A stretch of DNA of 64,000 nt, taken from contig WNNJ02001883.1 of assembly GCA_012934845.2 (NCBI GenBank), positions 59,887 through 123,886 on the forward strand. Reading direction: 5' to 3'. The notes beneath the pieces were generated by a model that was not told where the DNA came from, searched no databases, and saw nothing but the letters and a program-made list of their open reading frames with translations. Positions 48,430-58,498 of this stretch are shown here, in pieces. Both the position numbers and the translations under genes were made by a program. The DNA is from Pomphorhynchus laevis. Lineage: Eukaryota > Acanthocephala > Palaeacanthocephala > Echinorhynchida > Pomphorhynchidae. The stretch's first letter is position 1. Every line of letters begins with the position of its first letter.

Positions 48430-51400
48430 AAAATCCGATGGAGTCCCGTCTCTCCCCCGGTCTTCTTTGCTTGTTGATCTCTCTCGTGAAACTACTTTTC
48501 TTATTAGTCTTTTTAACACTCGCTCCATTCTTCATAAATCTGATCTGCTCCTTGATATCTTCGATTAATTGTCTATCGATATTCTCTGCATTACCGAATC
48601 TTGGCACTCTGACTATGACGATCTTGCTATTTGTCGTCTATGTCGCTTTGGTTGTTCTCAAGTTGAATCAGCTCGTCCAATGGTCTCTTCCACATCTATT
48701 GCTTCTAACCATGGCGGTATTGTCACCCTTACTCGTCACCCAACGTATCTACGTAAAATTAATGCTAACATCCGTTCCACTTATTTCGAATTGCTAATAT
48801 GCAGATTATTCACTCCTTCCCATCTCAAACTTGTGATTGTATACCGTCCAGGCTCAGCTGCCCCTTACGTATGTACTTTAGCGAGCTTGCAGATCTTCTT
48901 TCTCACTGTTCATTGTCTTATACTCCTTCATTTATTCTCGGTGACTTTAGCATTCGTCTTGATCGCACGGCTGACTCTGAATCTATCACTTTAACTAATC
49001 TTTTTTCTGATTTTAACTATAAATTACTTTCAACAAGCCCAACTCATATTCTCGGCGGTGTTCTCGACATCATTGCTGTTCATAACTGCTTCAATGACTA
49101 TACCTCCTTGTCAATTACTGATCCTGGTTTGTTCGATCATGTCCTTGTCACTCTTACTCTTACTCGGTCCCATCCTCCTTCTCCGCCTCCACCATTATCC
49201 ACACCAAGTCGACACTGGAAACCTCTCGATATCCCTATTTTCTGCACAGACTTACTCGATTCTTCACTCTTCACTTCCTCTTAACTATATATCTCCCCAT
49301 GATCTCAGCATTCTGTTTGATTCTGAACTTACGTCTATCATCAAGTCGACTCTGCGTCGACTATCATCAAGTCGTCTATCATCAAGTCGTCTATCATCAG
49401 GTCGTCTATCATCAAGTCGTCTATCATCTAGACGACTCCGACGTTCTCAGCGCTTGCGCCATGCACCCTGGTTTGATTCTGACTGTAGTATTTCTAAGCG
49501 TCGACTCTGCCACTCTTTTCGTGTGTATAATCGTTTTCTTAAACGTTCTCCCAACTCACTCCCTCCAAATCTCAGTAATTCCTACCTTTCTCTACGCCGT
49601 TCACATCTTATTCTTATACGTACTAAACGTACTATCTTTTGGCGAAATCAACTCGAGTCATCTCCCCACTCTAAATCTCACTTGAACATCTTAAACTCAA
49701 TTATTTCACGATTATCTACTCCTTGTAATAGAAATTCCTGATGAATTTTCTTCTTATCTACAAACTAAGCTTCTAATTTACTATCCCTACTACCCATAGC
49801 CCCCTTGTACCCTCTCTTCTCTTTAAATACTTCCCTCCCAGAACTATTCCACCTTCTTCCCGTTTCGTCTGATAAAGTTTCTTCGGTTCTGCTGTCATTA
49901 CCTAATAAAACCTCTCCTTCTGACTCAATTCCCACTCACTTGCTTAAAAATATCTGCTCCTCTATCTCACCCTTCCTAACCACATTGTTCAACTCGTCTA
50001 CATGTAGCCGTACATTTCCTTCCATTTGGAAATACGCCACTGTTCGTTCTCTCATCAAAAAGCAATCTCTCGACTCCTCACTACCATCTTCGTACCGTCC
50101 TATATTACTTATCCCAACCCTCTCTAATCTCCTTGAGCGTCTCGTTCTCAAGTAAGTTAATACATATCTCCTTTCCTCTAACTTATTTCCTCCCTTCCAA
50201 GCCGCTTTCCGCTCTAATTACTCTGCTGAAATTGCCTATCTTAAAGTTTAAAACGACTTACTCATATCTCGCGATCATAAATTATGTAGTGTCATAGTTT
50301 CTCTTGATCTATCGTCTGCTTTTGACATCGTCGATCACTCGATTCTTCTTTATCGCCTTCGTCATTATTATTGCTTCTCTTTACCCATTGTATCATGTTT
50401 TCTTCATATCTATCAAATCGTACATTTGGCGTCTATTCTAACTCTTCTCTCCCATCCTTCATCCATCCCGTCCGGTGTTCCACAAAACTCCGTATTAGGC
50501 CCTATGCTTTCCTCTTTCTTCTCGGTGATTTGTCTTCGATTTCTCAAACATTTAACTTTCATGTTATGCAATATGCTAATGACATTCATCTATGATCACG
50601 CACCTGCTTATCGTATTCATGATCTTAGTGTTTCTGTTTCCAGCTGTATTGTATCAATTTCCAATCATCTTTCTTCCCTTCGCCTTTCTTTGAATCCTGA
50701 TAAATCCAAAATTATGTGACTCCTACCTCGACGCTTCGGCTTAGAACCTCCCTTCGTATCATTAAATTCTACAATTCTTTCTATCGTTGATAATCTCGTT
50801 TTCCTAGGCTTCCATTTCGACAACCGACTTTCACTTAAACCTTTCGTTAGAGATAAAGTACGCTCATCTACCTTGATACTCCGCAATCTCCGTCAAGTTC
50901 GTAGATTGATCGATTTCCCTTCTTGTATGACTCTCATATCTTCTCTCCTTTTCCTGACTCGATTATTGTCTTAGTCTATTTTCCAACTCACCTAAATTCA
51001 CTCTTCTCCACTACAACGTATCGTCAACGCAGTCGCCCGAATTCTCCTCCGTCTTCGTCGTTTTGATCATACATCCTACCATCTTGCTTCTCTCGATTTG
51101 CCTACAATTTATTGTCGTGTTCAAATTCGTCTTCTCGTTGCTTTCCGCCTCGTAACTTTTCATACCCCTTCATTTCTCAACCTACCTTTTCTTGATAATT
51201 CTCGTCATGTTTACTGTTTCTTGCGTTTCTGTAATTCCCTTCTTTCACATGTTCCAAACTAATCTACCTCTTTTGGATTCCGCTCCTTCCTGATGGATGC
51301 TCCTCTATCGTGGAATCATCTACCCATTCATATACGCTAATCAACCTCCCTGCCGTGCTTCAAACGCCAAATTCGATCCTATTCAAACAATTAATTTGTT

Positions 51401-51478
51401 TGACTTTTTCACTTTTTGTTAGTGGACTTATAAGCGTGCAGATCGTGCGCATTTGCCAAGTAAAATAAATTATTGTTA
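48430..51478 (+). mobile_element. L2/CR1-like element, ORF2 with frameshifts (+ strand copy)
   Basis: Order along the copy: FLISLFNTRSILHKSDLLLD and LSIDILCITESWHSDYDDLA (EEP endonuclease start), LVIVYRPGSAAP, FILGDFSIRLDR, FDHVLVTLTL (EEP end), KTSPSDSIPTHLLKNICSSI (RT fingers), SGVPQNSVLGPMLSSFF (motif B; QGSVLGP expected), MQYANDIHL (motif C, YADD decayed to YAND), SLRLSLNPDKSKIM (thumb), LRRFDHTSYHLASLDLPTIY (C-terminal block). Many frame changes. The 3' end carries a TTATTATTCTTGATAA tail. ORF1 is absent. Confidence 0.9.
49361..49436 (+). repeat. 15-bp tandem repeat inside ORF2 (five units)
   Basis: TCATCAAGTCGTCTA repeated, in frame, coding (L)SSSRL units between the endonuclease and RT of the + strand L2/CR1-like copy. 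The minus-strand sister copy has no such expansion at the equivalent place. Confidence 0.92.
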
Positions 51479-51799
51479 TTATTATTCTTGATAATAATTA
51501 TCAAGAATAATATTATCAAGAATAATAATAAGAAGGTGGAATAGTTCTGGGAGGGAAGTATTTAAAGAGAAGAGAGGGTACAAGGGGGCTATGGGTAGTA
51601 GGGAAAGTAAATTAGAAGCTTAGTTTGCAGATAAGAAGAAAATTCATCAGGAATTTCTATTACAAGGAGTAGATAATCGTGAAATAATTGAGTTTAAGAT
51701 GTTCAAGTGAGATTTAGAGTTATTTAATGATATTATTATCAAGAGTAATAATAACAAGTATAATTATTATCAAGAGTTATTTAATGTTATTATTATTCT
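51479..51799 (-). mobile_element. Tail microsatellites with a captured inverted internal fragment
   Basis: 51530-51722 is the reverse complement of 49673-49860 of the + strand copy with about two differences; it is flanked on both sides by (TTATTATTCTTGATAA)-type tail repeats. Confidence 0.85.
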
Positions 51800-54700
51800 T
51801 AATAATAATACAATAATTTATTTAACGTGGCAAATGCGTGCAAAATGCACGCTTACATGACCACTAACAAACAAAAAAAGAACATCAAAGGTCACAGGTA
51901 ATTAGTTAATTGTTGAAATAAAATTGGATTTGGCGTTTGAAGTACGGCATAGATGTTGATTGGCGGATATGAATAGGCAGTTGATTCCACAAGAGAGGAG
52001 CAGCCACAACGAAGGAGCGGAATCCAAAAGAGGTAGAGTAGATTGGGACATGTAAAAGAAGGGAATTACGGGAACGCAGAGCACAATACACAGTACGAGA
52101 ATTGTCGAGAAAAGGAAGGTTGAGAAATGAAGGGGTATGAGAAGTTATAAGGCGAAAAGCAATGATAAGAAGACGAATTTGAACACGACAATAAATGGTA
52201 GGCCAATCAAGAGAAACAAGATAGTGGGATGTATGATCAAAACGACGAAGACGGAGGAGAACTCGAACGGCAGCGTTGATGATGCGTTGTAAAGGAAGAA
52301 GAGTGGATTTAGGTGAGTTGGAAAATAGACTAAGACAGTAATCAAGTCTTGAGAAAAGAAGAGAAGATATGAGAGTCATACAAGAAGGGAAATCGATCAA
52401 TCTACGAACTTGACGGAGATTGCGGAGTATCAAGGTAGATGAGCGTACTTTATCACTAACGAAAGGTTTAAGTGAAAGTCGGTTGTCGAAATGGAAGCCT
52501 AGGAAAACGAGATTATCAACGATAGGAAGAATTGTAGAATTTAGTGATACGGAAGGAGGTTCTACGCCGAAGCTTCGAGGTAGGATCCACATAATTTTAG
52601 ATTTATCAGGATTCAGAGAAAGGCGAAGGGAAGAAAGATGGTTGGAAATTGAGACAAGACAGCTGGAAACAGAAACACTAAGATCATGAATACGATAAGC
52701 AGGTGCGGGAGCATATATGAGAATGTCATCATCATATTGCACAACATGGAAGTTAAATTTATGAGAAATCGAAGACAAGTCACCGAGAAGAAGAGAGAAA
52801 AGCATAGGGCCTAATACGGAGCCTTGTGGAACACCGGTCGGGATGGATGAAGGATGGGAGAGAGAAGAGTTAGAATAGACGCGAAATGTACGGTTTGACA
52901 GATATGAAGAAAACCATGATACAGTGGGTAAAGAGAAGCCATAATCATGACGAAGGCGATGTAGAAGAATCGAGTGATCGACGATGTCAACAGCAGACGA
53001 TAGATCAAGAGAAACTACGACACTACATAATTTATGATCGCGCGAGATGAGTAAGTCATTATAAACTTTAAGACAGGCAATTTAAGTAGAGTGATTAGAG
53101 CGAAAAGCGGCTTGGAAGGGAGGAAATAAGTTAGAGGAAAAGAGATATGTATTAACTTGCTTGAGAACGAGACGCTCAAGGAGTTTAGAGAGGGATGGGA
53201 GAAGTGAGATTGGATGGTACGAAGATGGTAGTGAGGAGTCGAGAGATTGCTTTTCGATGAGAGGACGAACAGTGGCGTATTTCCAGATGGAAGGAAATGT
53301 ACGGCTACGGATGGACGAGTTGAACAATGTGGTTAGGAAGGGTGAGATAGAGGAGCAGATATTTTTAAGCAAGTGAGTTGGAATTGGGTCAGAAGGAGAG
53401 GTTTTATTAGGTAATGACAGCAGAACCGAAGAAACTTCATCAGACGAAACGGGAAGAAGGTGGAATAGTTCTGGGAGGGAAGTATTTAAAGAGAAGAGTG
53501 GGTACAAGGGGGCTACGGGTAGTAGGGAAAGTAAATTAGATAGCTTAGTTTGTAGATAAGAAGAAAAATCATCAGGATTTATATTACAAGATGTAGATGA
53601 TCGTGAAAGAATTAAGTTTAAGATTTTTCAATGAGATTTAGAGTTGGAAGATGACTCGAGTTGATTTCGCCAAAAGATAGTACGTTTAGTACGTATAAGA
53701 ATGAGATGTGAACGGCGTAGAGAAAAGTAGGAATCACGGAGATTTGGAGGGAGTGAGTTAGGAGAACGTTTAAGAAGGCGATTATACACACGAAAAGAGT
53801 GACGGAGTCGACGCTTAGAAAGATTACAGTCAGAATCGAACCAGGGAGCATGGCGCAAGCGCTGAGAGCGTCGGAGTCGACTAGGCAGAAGTTTATTGAT
53901 AATAGACATAAGTTCAGAATCAAACAGAATGCAGAGATCATCGGGAGAGAGATAGTTAAGAGGAAGTGAAAAGAGTGAAGAATTGAGTAAGGCTGTGCAG
54001 AGAATAGAAATATCGAGAGGTTTCCAGGGTCGACTTGGTGTGGATATTGGTGGAGGCGGAGAAGGAGGATGGGGACGAGTAAGAGTAAGAGTGACAAGGA
54101 AATGATCGGACAAACCGGGATCAGTAATTGACAAGGAAGTATAGTCATTGAAGCAGTTAGGGACAGCAATGATGTCGAGAGCACCGCCGAGAATATGAGT
54201 TGGGCTTGTTGAAAGTAATTTATAGTTAAAATCAGAAAAAAGATTTGTTAAAGTGATAGAGTCAGAGTCAGCCGGGCCATCAAGACGAATGTTAAAGTCA
54301 CCGAGAACAAAAGAAGGAATATAAGACAAGGAACAGTGAGACATGAGGTCTGCAAGGTCGTTAAAGAAGATACGTGAGGGGGCAACTGAACCTGGACGGT
54401 ATACAATAACAAGTTCCAGAGGGAAAGGAGTTGATAATCCGCATATGAGTAATTCGAACGAGGTGTAACGGATGTTAACGTTAATTTTACGTAAAGACAT
54501 TGGGTGACGAGCAATGGCAACTATACCGCCATGGTTAAAAGCAGTAGATTTATGAGAGGCAATTGGACGAGCTGATTCAACTAAAGAACAACCAGAGCGA
54601 CATAGACGACGAATAGCAAGATCGTCGGAGTCACAATGACAGGATTCGGTAATGCAGAGAATATCGATAGATAATTGATCGAAGATATCAAGGAGCATAT

Positions 54701-54806
54701 CAGCTTTATGAAGAATGGAGCGAGTGTTGAATAGACTAAGACGAAAAGTATGCTTAGGAGCGAGATCGACTAGCGAAGAAGACAAGGTGGAGAGATGGGA
54801 CGCCAA
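51800..54806 (-). mobile_element. L2/CR1-like element ORF2 (minus-strand copy), EEP-RT
   Basis: A 392-codon frame (53628-54806) carries the EEP endonuclease: FNTRSILHKADMLLDIFDQL, LCITES, LVIVYRPGS, FVLGDFNIRLDG, DPGLSDHFLVTLTL. Then RT fingers (53082-53507; SSVLLSLPNKTSPSDPIPTH), LERLVLKQVN, and a 299-codon frame (51906-52805) with VVQYDDDILIYAP (catalytic YADD changed to YDDD), LNPDKSKIMW, SRLDYCLSLF, LLWNQLPIHIRQSTSMPYFK. Only a few disruptions separate the frames. The GVPQGSVLGPMLF block is at ~52835. EEP nicks DNA for target-primed reverse transcription. Confidence 0.92.
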
Positions 54807-54871
54807 CGAATTTTTGGCCTTGTGTGTACAACGTGAAAATTTCCATTGATTTGACGTATAGATAAGGATGA

Positions 54872-55470
54872 CTAGCCGTTTGTTTCACGTCGATGTTTCT
54901 TAATGCGAGCTAAATTGAGCTGTGCAATATCAGAAGGGGAGCGGTCAGAAAAGATACGACTAGTAGACGAAGTGGTAAGAAGTTTAAAACGTTGGGAAAG
55001 TACCAAGGATGCATGTGAACTATGTCGGAAAACAATCTTTAGGAGTGGAGGACTGAGATGATTGGATTTAGTGGATTTGTTTAAACGGATCAAAGATACA
55101 GGAGCGATATTATTGAAGAGGGATGGATTATTATCAGGAAGAATGGTTGCTAGGATAGACCTGAAAGCAGATACATCATCATCGAGGCGACATTGAGGAG
55201 AAGCAGATTCGGAAACCTTTAAATTAGATATGATAATGCATCGATCGCGCGAAGGAAAACGATTACGTAGTGGTGGACGGAAAGACATGGTAGCAGTAGA
55301 GGCAAAAGAGCAGATAAACGTGGGAATGACAGGGGTGCTAATTGAATATTTAAGATAGTTTGGAGCATGTGTGACAGGAGTGGAGTGTTGAATCGGTTGA
55401 TCGGAGATGTTACTGGAGATGATTTTGACGGAAGGATGTAAATTATTGATAGGTGATACGGTTGGAGCAT
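54872..55470 (-). mobile_element. L2/CR1-like ORF1, C-terminal part
   Basis: A 138-codon frame: DRCIIISNLKVSESASPQCR, SLIRLNKSTKSNHLSPPLLK, IVFRHSSHASLVLSQRFKLL, SPSDIAQLNLARIKKHR. This resembles the RNA-binding half of CR1/L2 ORF1 proteins (CIIIxNLxES ... RPLKIVF). It ends about 65 bp before ORF2 begins. A frame change near 55280 joins it to the preceding segment. Confidence 0.75.
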
Positions 55471-55565
55471 GTGTGACAGAAGTGGATTGTTGAATAGGTT
55501 GAACGGAGATGTTACTGGAGATAATTTTGACAGAAGGATGTAAATTATTGAGAAGTGATACGGTA
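55362..55565 (-). repeat. 102-bp tandem duplication in ORF1
   Basis: Two copies of a 102-bp unit (GGAGCATGTGTGACAG...GTGATACGGTT), i.e. 34 codons. They differ at several sites, so the duplication is not recent. Confidence 0.9.
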
Positions 55566-55839
55566 GAGGTAGAGTAAGGAGTACGTGAAGAGAAGAAAGA
55601 AGTATGAGATGTATTTAGATGTGGGGATGAATAGGAAAAATGAGGTACGAGATGAAGGCCTTTACTGTTTGCATTGTTAGGAAGATGAAGATTATGGGAA
55701 GTTTTATCCGTAGTTAAAGGAGGAGTGTGTGAGAGAGAGAAGTTTCAAGAACGGGTTTCATAGATGACGAAGGAGTTAGTAAGCAAACGGATGACGACGA
55801 TAGATTGGAAGATATGTTGTCGTTTGTTAATGTTCCATG

Positions 55840-56148
55840 TTATACAGCGGTCTGAGTCGACTGAGAGATATCAAGTTTATTTATTGAGCACAAATCTGTT
55901 TTGTTAGCGTTCAGAACGTCTCCACCGTTTGAGTGGTCATTCTTCATTAGCTTACCTACGAGGGCAGCACAACAGAAGCCGCAGAGGAAATTCCGATTTA
56001 AAACGTTGTCCTCGTCAGTGAAAGGAATGGCAACGTGAGTCCAAACATTGCAGTTCTTGTTGTCGCATCCAATTTGCTTTTCGATGTAAGCTTCCTTGAC
56101 GGACTTGAGTTGCTGGCCGACATTTTTAGTTAGCTTTCTCTTTGCCAT
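55840..56148 (-). mobile_element. L2/CR1-like ORF1, N-terminal zinc finger
   Basis: 102 codons from ATG: MAKRKLTKNVGQQLKSVKEA, then CDNKNCNVWTHVAIPF and FLCGFCCAALVG, a PHD-like Cys/His pattern (C-x4-C-x-W-x2-H ... C-x2-C-C) typical of CR1-type ORF1. The stop at 55840 separates it from the rest of ORF1 (low-complexity Thr/Ser region, 55.4-55.8 kb, broken). Confidence 0.75.
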
Positions 56149-56498
56149 AATAAAATGTTAATTAGTTAGTTATAATCAAGAATGTTTAAACTCCGTTAGT
56201 CTGCAAGTCGTTAGTTGTAAGTAGCGAGCGGATGTCGTCGATGGTTGTCGATAATCGTCAATCGGATGGTTGTCAATGGTTGTCGTTAGTTGTCGTCGAA
56301 GGTTGTCGTTGGTTGTCGTCGAAGATTGTAGTTTGATTGTTTTACAATCTTGGTGGACAAGATTTTCCGCTCGCTTCGCTCGCGGAACTGAAATCTGGAA
56401 CTGAAATCTAGAATGTAATTTGCTAGAACAGTTATGATATTACAAACTAACACGTGAAGGGTTCCCGCAAATAGGCCCATGATTATATTAAAGTTATT
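56149..56498. repeat. Likely 5' UTR of the L2/CR1-like element, GTTGTCG-rich
   Basis: 56215-56340 repeats GGTTGTCGTYG-like words. It lies upstream of ORF1 on the minus strand and may be the element's 5' UTR/promoter. CTCGCTTCGCTCGCGG at 56368-56384 is a GC-rich inverted motif. Confidence 0.5.
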
Positions 56499-56741
56499 TC
56501 AATTGTCATCGCCATCATCAGTACACTCGAGTGTCTCCACTTGGTGAACGACTTCCTTTTGGTGTAGTTGTGCTTGACCGCGAGCTAGCTGATACTGGTC
56601 CACGTGCTCGTTGGTACTTTCGGTTCGATGGTATGTTGACAGTGGTTCGCGAATTGGTCGTCGTAGACACATCGATGCAGATTTGCTACAGCTATCGACA
56701 ACTTTGCTTGAAGCTGGTTTATACACGTGGCATATTCTGTA
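56499..56741 (-). other. 3' UTR of RLE family A minus copy, or unassigned
   Basis: A short minus-strand frame of 75 codons (Gln/Glu/Ser-rich) without recognisable features follows the RLE stop. Confidence 0.3.
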
Positions 56742-58440
56742 TTAAATTTTGATGCCCATCTTTCTCGCGATTAATTGTATAATTTTGTTAGCATCTGGCC
56801 CGATGCCTCCGCTGGATGTCATCACAAATGGATAGAAACATCCTCTTTCAATTCTTGACACTCGCTCTTCGTACTTTGCTCGTTTCCTGGATTGATGATA
56901 TTCAAATCCCGCAGCCGGACCGGAAACGTATGACGGGGCAAGGCATTTATAGACGCATACATCCAAGAAGGATCGCTCCACGTTTCCATAGTCCAAACTA
57001 CTATATGCAATATCTAATCTTGCATCTGATGCACGAGTTGTTGTAGAATGCTCAAAATGAACCGCGTTTCCAACAATTTGCAATTTAGCATCCACTGTGA
57101 CATGATAACACACCTCCTTGATGGAATTAGCGAGTATATCTCGGACAATATTGTGTCGAGTGATTGGAACACCACCTGTTTGGCAGGATAATGCGTGTAT
57201 TGTCGTGAAAGCTTCTCCGCAACAACACCTGTCAATTGTTGCATCGAACTCAAAACCATACCTTGCCACAAATGCATCCCTGAAAGCTTGATTACTCATT
57301 CTGTAATCTCGTTTTTCGAAATAACGATTTGATAGCCATGATGAAGCTCCATTATTTGAAACACATGCGAGGATGTATTTCCAGTTTGTACGAGCTTGTG
57401 AGATTATATGCTGCTTCCTAGTAAGGTGATAATTCTCGAGCATTTACTTGAGCTCCAATTTCAACTCTGCTTCCCTCGACGATAAATCTGTTCCTTCAGT
57501 ATCACTCATGAATGGGCCACATATTTCCAAGGAGGATCGATATGCCACATAAGCCATATCGTTTGGATCCGAAATGCCAATACCCCCGTGTCTGAACGGT
57601 AGTGAGCATACGTCAGACAACTCTTCTGGCCAATGATTTACGCCAAATATTTTCGGTAACAGACGATTGAATATAGACTCTTTCAGCACTAGAAATGTTC
57701 CGGTTTCAATAGATGTAGTCCTGGATAGGTGTAACCATCGAAACTGCAGTCCCTGTGATAAACCAGCATACGCAATTTGAGCATCGACTGACGCAATCTC
57801 AGAAAGTTTATCAATATCTCCAATCCAAGTATTTATTTTTTCGGTTATCTTTTTCTCTACAAAATCTGCTTGACCAATGAAGAATCCCAGTAACTCAGAC
57901 CCTTCAGCATTGACCTGAACTTGTGTACCATTGAAAGATCTTGCAGCCGCATCTAGCAGTTCCGGATGTACAAGGAGTTTACACTTGCCTGGATTTACTA
58001 TGTAACCATACTTGGGTCCAACTTCTACCAGCAGAGACCACAGTTCCAAAATTCCGTCTAGTTTTCCTATGCAAGTGGCATCATCCGCATACCAACGGTG
58101 TAGGATGTTATGTACACGACTCCTCAGTTCTCTTATCAATGGGAGTGTGGCTGCTTCGAATGCGGCCATGGCTAAGGGGATTGCCCTGAGTAAATCCCTC
58201 TTTTGACAGAATGGTGTCGTCCCGTAATAATAGTTCAAGATTTGAGCTGTAACAATTTAAAATCTGTAAGCGAAGGGCATATCTTGTTTATATTTAAAAT
58301 TGAAAGTGCTCGGTTTATGTTGTTAAATGCATTTGTAACGTCGACAAAAAGCACACACGTTTGATTATCCTCGTAATATGCTTTTCTAACAGAGTGAATT
58401 ATCTTTGATACAGAGTGAATTATCTAACAGAGTGAATTAT
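56742..58440 (-). mobile_element. RLE-type non-LTR retrotransposon, family A (minus copy), RT to C-terminus
   Basis: Truncated at the RT motif A block (LFVDVTNAFNNINRA, ~58355). Then a shift, a 264-codon frame (57444-58238) with PLAMAAFEAATLPLIRELR, HRWYADDATCIGK (catalytic YADD), YGYIVNPGKCKLLVHPE and LPFRHGGIGISDPND (thumb). After one TAA comes a 233-codon frame (56742-57443) with WLSNRYFEKRDYRMSNQAFR, ATIDRCCCGEAFTTIHALSC, VPITRHNIVRDILA and ARLDIAYSSL...ERSFLDVCV (RLE). An extra A near 58170 shifts the GFTQGxPL block. Confidence 0.92.
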
Positions 58441-58498
58441 CTTGATACAATATTATTATTCTTGATACAATATTATTTATTCTTGATACAATATTATT
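58440..58498. repeat. ~21-bp minisatellite at the junction of two RLE copies
   Basis: Three units of TTCTTGATACAATATTATTA, similar to the TTATTATTCTTGATAA tails of the L2/CR1-like elements at 51.5 kb. It separates head-to-head family A elements. Confidence 0.85.
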
